Source of the DNA: Arthrobacter sp. MN05-02
GTDB taxonomy: Bacteria; Actinomycetota; Actinomycetes; Actinomycetales; Micrococcaceae
Assembly (NCBI GenBank): GCA_004001285.1
Contig: AP018697.1
Location: forward strand, 3,348,001-3,412,000
Direction: 5' to 3'
DNA: 64,000 nt
Made by a program: the position numbers and the translations under genes. Below, piece by piece: positions 1 to 8,070 of this stretch. Every line of letters begins with the position of its first letter. Within the stretch, counting starts at the first letter, position 1. The notes under the pieces are model-generated. The model did not search any database. It saw only the letters and a list, made by a program, of their open reading frames with translations, and was not told where the DNA came from.

Positions 1-1
1 G

Positions 2-511
2 ATCGGGCACCTGCGCCGACTCGGGCTGCGGCCCGTCCTGCTCACGGGCGACAACCGCGCCGTGGCCCTGCAGGTGGCTGCCGCGGTGGGGATCGACGCC
101 GCGGACGTCCGCGCCGGGGTGACGCCGGCGGGCAAGGTCGACGCCGTACGCGAACTGCAGGCGGCAGGGGCGACCGTGGCCATGGCGGGCGACGGCGTCA
201 ACGATGCCGCGGCGCTCGCCCAGGCGGACCTCGGCATCGCGATGGGATCGGGTACCGATGTCGCCATCGAGGCGGCGGACCTCACGGTGATGGGCAACAG
301 CCTGGAGCAGGTGGCCCAGGCGATCGAGCTCTCGCGCCGCACGCTGGGCACGATCAAGGGCAACCTGTTCTGGGCTTTCTTCTACAACGCCGTGGGCATT
401 CCCGTCGCGGCACTGGGCCTGCTCAACCCGATGCTCGCGGGGGCGGCGATGGCGGCGAGTTCCGTCCTCGTCGTCGCCAACTCGCTGAGGCTGCGCAGCT
501 TCGGGCGGTGA
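2..511 (+). CDS. copA: Copper-translocating P-type ATPase, C-terminal part (5' end outside window)
   Basis: This is the carboxy-terminal 169 residues of a P1B-type ATPase that pumps monovalent copper out of the cell. Visible are the TGDN motif of the P domain, the hinge motif GDGVNDAAAL, and the two last membrane helices. The helices carry a YN pair in FWAFFYNAVGIP and MAASSVLVVANSLRL, the residues that line the Cu(I) path in CopA. The frame is open from the first base, so the metal-binding, actuator and N domains lie upstream. It converges on the sugar operon that follows. Silver specificity cannot be excluded. Confidence 0.92.
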   Translation: MGHLRRLGLRPVLLTGDNRAVALQVAAAVGIDAADVRAGVTPAGKVDAVRELQAAGATVAMAGDGVNDAAALAQADLGIAMGSGTDVAIEAADLTVMGNSLEQVAQAIELSRRTLGTIKGNLFWAFFYNAVGIPVAALGLLNPMLAGAAMAASSVLVVANSLRLRSFGR

Positions 512-593
512 TACCGCGAGCCGGTGCCGGCTCCCGATCGGCTCCTGCCGACCGGGTGCCGGCACCGCTCCGGTCTTCCTCGCCGCCGGTCGG

Positions 594-1712
594 TCAGCGG
601 GATGCGGCCGATGCCAGATCGGACAGTGCTGTCAGGGGGACCTCCCTGGGCCGCTCCACGGTGCTGCGGACGGGGACGGAGATCCCGTCCGCAGCCGAGT
701 GGAGGAGGGATTCCATGACATCGAGGACGTGGTAGGCGAGTTCCCCGTTCGCCCGGTGCTGCTCACCCGGCGGGGTGAGGGCCATGTCCGCGAGGCCGTA
801 CCCGCGGCCCGCTCCGATGTAGCCGGCGCTCTCCGGGAGGACCTCCCAGCCGTTGTCCCGGTTCGCGAGGGTGCAGATCGACACCTCGCCGTCGAAGTAG
901 TTGGGGTCAGGAACGGTCAGGCTTGCGTGTTCACCGTGGATCTCGATGTTTGAGGACCTCGTCTGCACGGCGTCGAAGCTCATGACGAGGGTGGAGAGGG
1001 CACCGGATGCGTGGACCAGCACCCCCGTGACGTGCGAGTCGACGGAGACCGGAATGGGTTCGCCCGCGCGCGGACCGGACCCGATGGTCCGTTGCTTCCG
1101 CGTATGGCTGGCCGCTCCGATGACGGACGTGACCGGCCCCAGCAGGGTGACCAGCGCCGTGACGTAGTACGGGCCCATGTCCAGCAGCGGTCCGCCACCG
1201 GGCACGTAGTAGAAGTCCGGGTTGGGGTGCCAGCGTTCGTGGCCGGGCGTGACCATGGTCGCCGTGGCCGAGATGGGACGGCCGATCAGGCCGTCGTCGA
1301 TGGCATGGCGCGCGGTCTGGATGCCCGTCCCGAGCACCGTGTCGGGGGCGCACCCCACCCGGACCCCCGCGGCCTCCGCGAGGGCGAGCACCTCCCGGGC
1401 CTCGGTCGTGTTCGCCGCCAGCGGTTTCTCGCCGTAGACGTGTTTTCCTGCCGCGATGGCCCGGGCCGCGACCTCCGCGTGGGCGGCAGGGATCGTGAGG
1501 TTCAGGACGGTGTCGATCCCGGGGTCGGCCAGCAGCTCGTCCACGGTCAGGGCCCGCACCCCCTCCTGCGAATCCGCGACGGCCTGTGCCCGGCCCGGGT
1601 CCAGGTCCGCCACGGCCTTGAGGTTCACCGACCCCAGCGACGGCAGGGTCTTCAGGTACTGGGCCACGATCGCTCCGCAGCCGATGATTCCGACGTTCAA
1701 CGGCTCGCCCAC
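594..1712 (-). CDS. Gfo/Idh/MocA family oxidoreductase, last gene of the sugar operon
   Basis: A predicted NAD(P)-dependent sugar or cyclitol dehydrogenase of 372 residues. The N-terminal Rossmann fold begins with VGIIGCGAIVAQ, the family EKP signature appears as YGEKPLA near residue 100, and the C-terminal substrate half contains LLDMGPYYVTALV. I chose the GTG start at 1712 because AAAGGGG stands six bases upstream and the Rossmann glycines follow at once; the reading frame itself is open further. It overlaps the end of the ThuA gene by 16 bases, so translation is probably coupled. The substrate is unknown, probably a derivative of the sugar imported by the adjacent ABC system. Confidence 0.88.
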   Translation of the reverse strand: MGEPLNVGIIGCGAIVAQYLKTLPSLGSVNLKAVADLDPGRAQAVADSQEGVRALTVDELLADPGIDTVLNLTIPAAHAEVAARAIAAGKHVYGEKPLAANTTEAREVLALAEAAGVRVGCAPDTVLGTGIQTARHAIDDGLIGRPISATATMVTPGHERWHPNPDFYYVPGGGPLLDMGPYYVTALVTLLGPVTSVIGAASHTRKQRTIGSGPRAGEPIPVSVDSHVTGVLVHASGALSTLVMSFDAVQTRSSNIEIHGEHASLTVPDPNYFDGEVSICTLANRDNGWEVLPESAGYIGAGRGYGLADMALTPPGEQHRANGELAYHVLDVMESLLHSAADGISVPVRSTVERPREVPLTALSDLASAASR

Positions 1713-2392
1713 AGCAAACCCCTTTCGATGATGGTCCGGACGTTCGGATCGTCGAGGATCTCCACGCGGTGTCCGGGGGTGGCGACGAAGATGCGGCCCT
1801 CGCCCCACTGGCGGGTCCAGATGGCGGGGGACGTGACGGGACGGTTCCAGGGGTCCCATGCACGGACGGCCTGTGTCGTCGTCGCGAGCACGTCGATGTA
1901 GTCGTCCGCGAGCACCCAGTACTGCTCGGTCACGAGGTCGAAGTCCCTGATGCCGCGGGTGATCGGGTGATCCGCTGCGGCCGGGAGCATGTTCACCCGG
2001 TACGGCACGTAGTTGTCGGACTGCTCGCCGGTCCGCTCGTCCGGGTGCTTGCCCGGATGGCATGCGAACTGCCCGCCGATCAGGTGGAGGTAGTCGGATT
2101 CGTTGCGGTACGAGTCGGCGATCCCGCCGTGCCAGCCCGCCAGTCCGGTCCCGGCTTCGACGGCCGCCCGGAGCCCGGCGAACTCGTCCTTCTCGATGGT
2201 GTTCATCGTGTTGCACTGCAGGATCAGGCTGACGCTCCCCATGTAGTCGGCATCGGCGTAGATCTTCGGTGACTCCTCGATGCGGACGGTGTAGCCGTGC
2301 TCGCGGAGGAACGGGATGAAGCGGTCCGTGGCTTCGACGGGCTGGTGCCCGTCCCAGCCGCCGCGGACGACGAGTGCTTCCTTGCTGGTCAT
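1697..2392 (-). CDS. ThuA domain protein (trehalose-utilisation family)
   Basis: A 231-residue protein with the ThuA fold, related to class I glutamine amidotransferases but usually without their catalytic cysteine. It starts MTSKEALVVRGGWDGHQP and contains the GWHGGIADS turn and GQFACHPGKH. In rhizobia ThuA works with the Gfo/Idh dehydrogenase ThuB on 3-keto disaccharides. Here it sits between a TIM-barrel isomerase and a Gfo/Idh enzyme, which suggests similar keto-sugar chemistry; that is inference. The start overlaps the stop of the isomerase gene by four bases. Translation from further upstream would add an arginine-rich stretch that is not protein-like. Confidence 0.87.
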   Translation of the reverse strand: MTSKEALVVRGGWDGHQPVEATDRFIPFLREHGYTVRIEESPKIYADADYMGSVSLILQCNTMNTIEKDEFAGLRAAVEAGTGLAGWHGGIADSYRNESDYLHLIGGQFACHPGKHPDERTGEQSDNYVPYRVNMLPAAADHPITRGIRDFDLVTEQYWVLADDYIDVLATTTQAVRAWDPWNRPVTSPAIWTRQWGEGRIFVATPGHRVEILDDPNVRTIIERGLLWASR

Positions 2393-3462
2393 GATGCCTC
2401 TTTCGTGGTCGTGGATCGGCTGTCGCGCCCGCGGGCGGAGAAGGCTGCATCGAACGAGGCCCCCGAGGGGGCGATGGTGGCCAGCTGCCGCACGAGGGCC
2501 AGGGCTTCCGGCGCCCCGATGAGGCGATCCATTCCGGCGTCCTCCCATTCGATACTGGTGGGACCCTGGTAGCCGATCGAGTTGAGCATGCGGAAGATCG
2601 GCTTCCAGGGCACGTCCCCGTGCCCGGCTGTGACGAAGTCCAACCCCCGCCGCGGGTCACCCCACGGGAGGTGCGAGCCGAGGCGTCCGTTGCGTCCGTT
2701 CAGCTGCCGGACGGACTCCTTCACATGGACGTGGAAGATGTGCGGCGCGAAGTCCTGCAGGAACATCACGGGGTCGAGGTCCTGCCAGACGAAGTGCGAC
2801 GGGTCGAAGTTGAGCCCGAATCCGGGCCGGTCCCCCATGACCTCCAGTGTGCGCCGGGTCGTCCAGTAGTCGTAGGCGATCTCGGACGGATGCACCTCGA
2901 GCGCGAAGCGGATCCCCTCGGCGTCGAACACGTCCATGATCGGATTCCACCTGGCAGCGAAGTCCTCGTAGCCGCGCTCGATCATCCGCTCGGACGCGGG
3001 AGGGAACATCGCGACGTACTTCCAGATGGACGATCCGGTGAAGCCGGTGACCACCGACGCCCCGAGGCGGGCGGCGGCCCGGGCGCTGTCCTGGACGACC
3101 TCGGCGGCCCGCCGCCGGACTCCCTCGGGATCGCCGTCCCCCCAGACCTCGGGGGTGAGGATGTCCCGGTGGCGCTCGTCGATCGGGTCGTCACCCACGG
3201 CCTGCCCGGTGAGGTGGATCGCGATCGCGTGGACGGCGAGGTCGTTCTCCTCGAGGATCCGGAGCCGGTCCTGGACGTAGTCGTCGTCATGCGCTGCCCT
3301 CACCGGGTCCAGGTGGTCTCCCCAGCAGGCGATCTTGAGGCCGTCGAAGCCCCAGTCGCCGGCCATCCTCGCCACGTCCTCGAACGGCAGGTCGGCCCAC
3401 TGGCCGGTGAACAGCGTCACCGGGCGGGACGCGCCACCCGGAGCGGGCATGGACTCAGACAT
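2389..3462 (-). CDS. Sugar phosphate isomerase/epimerase (AP endonuclease 2-like TIM barrel)
   Basis: A 357-residue TIM-barrel protein of the IolE/xylose-isomerase-like superfamily. Metal-binding type residues occur in LEVHPSEIAYD, NFDPSHFVW, HVHVKES and SIEWED, in the usual order along the barrel. The ATG at 3462 overlaps the TGA of the upstream dehydrogenase by eight bases. An alternative start lies at the Met four codons later. The operon places it with a sugar ABC importer, ThuA and two Gfo/Idh enzymes, so a role in isomerising an imported sugar or keto-sugar is likely. The exact substrate cannot be read from sequence. Confidence 0.88.
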   Translation of the reverse strand: MSESMPAPGGASRPVTLFTGQWADLPFEDVARMAGDWGFDGLKIACWGDHLDPVRAAHDDDYVQDRLRILEENDLAVHAIAIHLTGQAVGDDPIDERHRDILTPEVWGDGDPEGVRRRAAEVVQDSARAAARLGASVVTGFTGSSIWKYVAMFPPASERMIERGYEDFAARWNPIMDVFDAEGIRFALEVHPSEIAYDYWTTRRTLEVMGDRPGFGLNFDPSHFVWQDLDPVMFLQDFAPHIFHVHVKESVRQLNGRNGRLGSHLPWGDPRRGLDFVTAGHGDVPWKPIFRMLNSIGYQGPTSIEWEDAGMDRLIGAPEALALVRQLATIAPSGASFDAAFSARGRDSRSTTTKEAS

Positions 3463-4637
3463 GCTGCCACCCCGAATCCGCCGCGGCACTCTGCTCGACG
3501 GCGTGCAGGACCTTCTGGACCCGCAGCGCCTCGTCGAAGGACGGCGAGGGTGTGGTGCCGTCCGCGATGGCCTGCACGAGGTCGACGACCTGGTGCGTGA
3601 AACCGTGCTCGTAGCCGAGGCCGTGCCCGGCGGGCCACCAGTTGCCGGTGTACGGATGCACGGGTTCGGTGACGTTGATGGTGCTGAATCCCCGCGGTCT
3701 CCGCGGGCTGCGTGCCGTCATAGAACTCAAGGGAGTTCATGTTCTCGAAGTCGAAGGCGAGCGAGCCGAGGCTCCCGTTGACCTCCAGGCGCATGGAGTT
3801 CTTCCTGCCGAGCGCGAAGCGCGTGGCTTCGAAGACCCCGATCGCTCCTGACTCGAAGCGTGCGCTGAAGATCGCGGCGTCGTCGACCGTCACCGTCCCG
3901 GTTGCTCCGTCGCTGGAGCCCTGGCCACCGAGGCCCACCAGGGTCCCGCCGAGGGGACGTTCGTGGACGAAGGTGTTGAGGAGACCGGAGACTCCCGTGA
4001 TGGGCAGCCCGGTCACGTACTGCGCGGCATCGATGCTGTGCGCTCCGATGTCCCCGAGGGACCCCGATCCCGATCTGGTCCTGTCCAGGCGCCAGGTCAT
4101 CGGGGCGGTCTCGTCCGTCAGCCAGTCCTGGAGGTACTGCGCCCGGACGTGCCGGATCGTCCCGAGCCTGCCCTGCTCGACGAGCCGCCGGGCCAGCGTC
4201 AGGGCAGGCGTGCGGCGATAGGAGAACCCGCACATCGCGAGGACACCGTTCGCCTCGGCAGCCCGGGCCGCCGCCGTCATGCGTTCGGCCTCCTCCACCG
4301 AGTTCGCGAGCGGCTTCTCGCAGAGGACGTGCTTGCCCGCCTCGAGTGCTGCGACGGCGATCTCGGCGTGGGTGTCCCCGGGGGTGCAGATGTCGATCAG
4401 GTCGACGTCGTCGCGCTCGACCAGGGCCCGCCAGTCGGTCTCGGTCTCCCGCCAGCCGAACCTGTCGGCCGCCGCCTTCACGGCGGCCGGGTCGCGCCCG
4501 GCGAGGACGGCGAGTTCGGGCTGGAGCGGGAGGTCGAAGAAGCGCGGGGCGGTGCGCCAGGCATGGGAGTGCATCGCTCCCATGAAGGCGTAGCCGACCA
4601 TCCCGACCCGCAGGGCCGAGTGCTGTTCAGAAGTCAT
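3455..4637 (-). pseudogene. Gfo/Idh/MocA family oxidoreductase, frameshifted
   Basis: The first 310 or so codons encode a normal dehydrogenase: Rossmann motif VGMVGYAFMG, then CEKPLANS, then GDIGAHSIDAAQYV. After SLEFYDGTQPAETAG the frame shifts at four G residues (CCCC on the plus strand, 3690-3693). The other frame continues with FSTINVTEPVHPYTGNWWP and runs to a TGA at 3457-3455. Removing one G restores a single 393-residue protein of usual length. The restored stop overlaps the start of the next gene, which argues that the shifted frame is the ancestral one. It is either a recent inactivating mutation or a base-calling error; the rest of the gene is undamaged. Confidence 0.85.
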
Positions 4638-4659
4638 CAGGCTGGGGTTCCCTTTCGGT

Positions 4660-5550
4660 TTATTTGTTGAAGCCTGCGGTCAGTCCGCTGACGAGCTGGC
4701 GGCGGGCCAGCACGTAGAGGACCACCAGCGGGAGAGTGGAGAGCACGACGGCGGCGAGGACCGCCGGGATGTTCACGCTGAACTCGTCCTGGAACGCCCA
4801 GAGCGAGAGCGGCAGGACCCGCTTGTCGGGGCTCTGCGTGAGGATCAGCGGGAAGAGGAACCCGTTCCAGACGTGCAGTGCGTTGTAGATGGCGATCGTG
4901 ACCACCGCCGGTCGGACCAGCGGGAGGGCGAGGCGCCACATCATGGTGAACTCCGAGCAGCCGTCGAGCCTCATGGATTCGAAGAGTTCCCGCGGGACGT
5001 CCCGGAGGAAGTTCGACAGGATCAGCACCGAGATGGGGATGGCGAAGGCGATCGACGGCAGGATCAGCGCGAGCAGGGTGTCGTAGAGCTGCGCCTTCGT
5101 GATCATGAAGTAGATGGGGATGATGGTCGCCTGCAGCGGGATCGCGAGTCCCATCAGGAACAGCGTGTGGGCGGACCCGATGATGCGCCCGCTCCCCCTC
5201 ACCACGGCATACGCCGCCATGAACGAGACGATCACGGCCGGGATGACACTTCCCAGCGTCACGACGACGCTGTTCACGAAGTACCGGACGAAGTCCGCTT
5301 CCAGGACCGTCCGGTAGTTCGCCAGGGTCGGCTCCGTGGGTGGAGCCAACGGGTTCGACCCGAAGAAGCCCGCCTGGTTCTTCAGGCTCGTGATGATCAC
5401 GTAGTAGACGGGCAGGATGATCAGTGCGAGCCACACCCACCCCCCGAGTCCCCCGAGGAGGTTCGGCGAGGTCCTGCCCACCGGCTTCCCCTGCGGACGG
5501 GCCCCGGTCTGCCGTGCGGTGTCCTGCGTGGGTTCGGCGACGAGTGCCAT
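4660..5550 (-). CDS. Carbohydrate ABC transporter permease, MalG type
   Basis: A 296-residue inner-membrane permease with about six transmembrane helices, preceded by a 35-residue polar cytoplasmic tail. The cytoplasmic EAA loop that docks on the ATPase is seen as ESMRLDGCSEFTMMWRLALP, typical of CUT1 sugar importers. It lies four bases downstream of the other permease gene. No ATPase gene is present in the operon. CUT1 systems of this group commonly share an MsmK/UgpC-type ATPase encoded elsewhere, so that is the expected partner. Confidence 0.93.
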   Translation of the reverse strand: MALVAEPTQDTARQTGARPQGKPVGRTSPNLLGGLGGWVWLALIILPVYYVIITSLKNQAGFFGSNPLAPPTEPTLANYRTVLEADFVRYFVNSVVVTLGSVIPAVIVSFMAAYAVVRGSGRIIGSAHTLFLMGLAIPLQATIIPIYFMITKAQLYDTLLALILPSIAFAIPISVLILSNFLRDVPRELFESMRLDGCSEFTMMWRLALPLVRPAVVTIAIYNALHVWNGFLFPLILTQSPDKRVLPLSLWAFQDEFSVNIPAVLAAVVLSTLPLVVLYVLARRQLVSGLTAGFNK

Positions 5551-5554
5551 GGAC

Positions 5555-6472
5555 CTACGCTCCTTCCAACTGGCTCGAGCTGCGGTTCTTGCCGCCGAGG
5601 CGCTGCAGGACGAGTGCGAGGCCCAGGCCGATCACCACGAGGATGACGCCGAGGGCGCTCGCCGCGCCCATGTCGTTGGCCCGGAAGCCGGTGAGGTACA
5701 TGTGCAGTGGCAGGAGGCGGGTGGCGTACCCCGGACCACCGGCCGTGAGGACGAAGATCAGGTCGAAGTACGCCAGCGATCCCAGGACCATGAGGGTGGA
5801 CGAGGTGATGATGGTGTACTTCAGCTGGGGCAGCGTGATGTGGAAGAACTGCTGGATCCGGCCGGCCCCGTCGATCTGCGCTGCCTCGTAGAAGGACGCC
5901 GGGATCTGGCGTACCCCGCCCTGGTAGATGAGCGTGTGGAAGGGGACGAACTGCCAGGCGATGACGAAGATGACCACGAACAGCACCAGGTCGGCACTGC
6001 CCAGCCAGTTCTGGGCGAGGAACGGCAGGCCCAGGCCCGGCCCCATCCCGAGATTGGGATCCAGCAGCGCCTTGAACGCGATCGCCACCGCAGCCGACGA
6101 GAGCAGCAGCGGGACGAAGTACAGCACGGCCAGCACGGCCCGGTAGCGCTGGGTGCCCGCCGTGAACACGCCCAGGAGGAGGCTGATCGGGACCTGCACC
6201 ACGAGCGAGTAGACCATGATCTTCAGCGTGACGATCAGTGCGTTCATCGTCACCGAGTCCGTGAGGGCCGTCTGCCAGCTCTCCAGTCCTGCCCAGGTGA
6301 TCGCGCCCAGTCCGTTCCAGTTGGTGAAGCTGAGGAACACCACGCCGAGCAGGGGCAGGACGGCGAAGACCAGGAAGAACGCCAGCGCCGGGACGACCAT
6401 CCAGGCCGAGGGGCCCTCCGCCCGGGCGCCCCGCACCTTCATGGCGGGCTTGGGCTTCAGCAGCGTGCTCAT
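5555..6472 (-). CDS. Carbohydrate ABC transporter permease, MalF type
   Basis: A 305-residue permease with six predicted helices and the EAA loop YEAAQIDGAGRIQQFFHITL near residue 215. The ATG at 6472 overlaps the TGA of the binding-protein gene (ATGA), so I prefer it over longer in-frame starts, which would add arginine-rich sequence. With the MalG-type partner it forms the membrane channel of a CUT1 importer. Regulation is expected through the LacI repressor encoded divergently. Confidence 0.93.
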   Translation of the reverse strand: MSTLLKPKPAMKVRGARAEGPSAWMVVPALAFFLVFAVLPLLGVVFLSFTNWNGLGAITWAGLESWQTALTDSVTMNALIVTLKIMVYSLVVQVPISLLLGVFTAGTQRYRAVLAVLYFVPLLLSSAAVAIAFKALLDPNLGMGPGLGLPFLAQNWLGSADLVLFVVIFVIAWQFVPFHTLIYQGGVRQIPASFYEAAQIDGAGRIQQFFHITLPQLKYTIITSSTLMVLGSLAYFDLIFVLTAGGPGYATRLLPLHMYLTGFRANDMGAASALGVILVVIGLGLALVLQRLGGKNRSSSQLEGA

Positions 6473-7788
6473 TTGCCCAGGGTTGCGTTCATGTTGTCGG
6501 CGAACTCCTCGGGGGTGATCTCGCCGATGAAGATCTGGTCCAGGTTCGCGAGCATGGCGTCGCCCTGGGCGGGGCTCAGCGCCTGGTCCCAGGAGAGCTG
6601 GAAGCTCGGTGCGTCCTGCGCCAGGCCGTAGACGAACTCCACGAAGTCCTTGTCGTCGGAGGCGGCGAGCTGGTCCTCGATGCCGTTGACGGCGGGGACC
6701 GCGCCGGAGTCGATCATGGCCTGCGTGTACTCCTCGTTGAACAGTCCGTCCTTGAGGTACTTCAGTGCGGACTCCTTCTGCTGGTCGGACGCCGTGGAGG
6801 AGACGGACCACATGTTCGCGGGGTTGCCCACCACGTTGGCGGGGTCGCCCGCGCCTCCCTCGACCTCGGGGAACGGCACGAAACCGACCTCCCCCGACTC
6901 GACGAACTCAGGGGCGTCGTTCTTCAGGTTCTGGTAGACCCAGCCGCCATGGAGCATCATCGCCGCCTTGTCGGTGTACAGGAGGGCACTGTCGGCTCCG
7001 GCATCGGCCGCGATCGAGGAGAAGCCGTTGATGAACCCGCCGGCATCGACCAGCTCCTGGATCTTCGTGAGGGCCTCGATCACCGCCGGATCGGACCAGG
7101 CATCCTCTTCCCCGTCCAGGATCGCCTGGAAGACCTCGGGTCCGCCGATACGGTCCACGAGGTAGGACAGCCACATGAGGTTCGGCCACTTCGACTGGCC
7201 CGCCAGGGCGAAGGGCGCGATCCCCGCCTCGTTGAACTCCGGCACCAGGGCCATCAGGTCGTCCCAGGTCTCGGGGGGCTCGACACCCATGTCCTCGAAG
7301 ACCTGCTTGTTGTAGTAGAGGACGACCGGCTGCATGTTGTTGTTGGGCAGGGCGTAGGTCTTGCCGTCGATCACGCCGTTCTCGAGGACGGAGGGGATGT
7401 AGCGCTCCTTCACCTCGGGGTTGTCGGCGAGGAACTGGTCCAGGTCGCTGACGTGGCCGGCATCGACGTAGGACTTCAGCACGCCACCGCCCCAGCCGTA
7501 GATGAAGGTGGGGCCCTCGCCCGCTCCGACCGCGGTGCGTACCTTGGTCTTGTAGGCGTCGTTGGCGAAGAACTCCTGGTTGATCTTGTCGTCGGCGTTG
7601 GCCTCGTTCCAGTCCTCGACGGACGAGCGGAAGATGTTCTCGCTACTGCCGGTCAGCGCCCACATGGTGGGCGAATCGGAATCGGCGGCAGGGTCGGCGG
7701 GTCCGCTGGATCCGCAGGCGGCCAGGCCGAGGGCGAGGGTGATGGCGGATGCCGCCGAGAGGAGGGAGGTGGTTGTTCGCATTTTCAT
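6469..7788 (-). CDS. Extracellular sugar-binding lipoprotein of a CUT1 ABC importer
   Basis: A 439-residue solute-binding protein. It starts with a short basic stretch, a hydrophobic segment and the lipobox LAAC, after which the mature lipoprotein begins CGSSGPADPA. The body has the family 1 layout, with YALPNNNMQPVVLYYNKQVF in the first lobe and a closing LDQIFIGEITPEEFADNMN. The ATG at 7788 follows GGAAGAA at good spacing. It is first in the operon and therefore probably the most abundant product. The ligand is unknown; the downstream Gfo/Idh, isomerase and ThuA genes point to a mono- or disaccharide or cyclitol. Confidence 0.93.
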   Translation of the reverse strand: MKMRTTTSLLSAASAITLALGLAACGSSGPADPAADSDSPTMWALTGSSENIFRSSVEDWNEANADDKINQEFFANDAYKTKVRTAVGAGEGPTFIYGWGGGVLKSYVDAGHVSDLDQFLADNPEVKERYIPSVLENGVIDGKTYALPNNNMQPVVLYYNKQVFEDMGVEPPETWDDLMALVPEFNEAGIAPFALAGQSKWPNLMWLSYLVDRIGGPEVFQAILDGEEDAWSDPAVIEALTKIQELVDAGGFINGFSSIAADAGADSALLYTDKAAMMLHGGWVYQNLKNDAPEFVESGEVGFVPFPEVEGGAGDPANVVGNPANMWSVSSTASDQQKESALKYLKDGLFNEEYTQAMIDSGAVPAVNGIEDQLAASDDKDFVEFVYGLAQDAPSFQLSWDQALSPAQGDAMLANLDQIFIGEITPEEFADNMNATLGK

Positions 7789-7892
7789 CAGTTCTTCCGT
7801 AGTCGACTCAGCTCGAGGCACGGGCCGGCTGAGATGGGGCAGGTCAACTCCGCGGGTATGCGGTCGCTGACCGCCACGCTGCGGAAGAGATT

Positions 7893-7905
7893 CGAAATGT
7901 TTTCG
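7893..7905. promoter_or_regulatory. LacI-type operator candidate, sugar operon side
   Basis: CGAAATGTTTTCG is a near-perfect inverted repeat (CGAAA/TTTCG around three central bases). It lies between the minus-strand promoter at 7929-7957 and the start of the binding-protein gene. A related sequence precedes the lacI gene. Odd-length palindromes with a CG-rich rim are typical of LacI-family sites. Assignment to the adjacent LacI protein is inferred from position. Confidence 0.6.
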
Positions 7906-7928
7906 ATAACAACAAACTAACAAGCGCC

Positions 7929-7957
7929 AAGTTACCTGCATCACATCGCGCGGTCAA
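7929..7957 (-). promoter_or_regulatory. Predicted sigma-70 promoter of the sugar ABC operon
   Basis: On the minus strand TTGACC (7957-7952) and TAACTT (7934-7929) are separated by 17 bases, close to the housekeeping consensus. The LacI-like palindrome begins about 24 bases past the -10 box, where a bound repressor would block the polymerase. Confidence 0.5.
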
Positions 7958-8057
7958 TGCCCCTGCGGGAGGGGTTTTCGTCCCCGGTCTTGCTCCCACT
8001 GGTGGAACCCGTCAGACTCGTGCACTAAGGGGGCAGAGCCTGCTCTGGAAAGGATTT

Positions 8058-8070
8058 CGAAACATTGTCG
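8058..8070. promoter_or_regulatory. LacI-type operator candidate, lacI side
   Basis: CGAAACATTGTCG resembles the operator 150 bases away, with the CGAAA rim conserved in the opposite orientation. It overlaps the proposed TTG start of the repressor gene, which would allow autoregulation. The match is weaker than at 7893, with four of six arm positions symmetric. Confidence 0.45.

Noticed and set aside
555..566. GGTGCCGGCACC palindrome between the copper ATPase and the sugar operon
   Set aside because: Short self-complementary G/C sequence without loop or T tract; such words are common by chance at this base composition.
1011..1901. Long plus-strand frame opposite the Gfo/Idh and ThuA genes
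   Set aside because: Arginine- and proline-rich composition without motifs; it is the antisense shadow of two clear genes in G/C-rich DNA.
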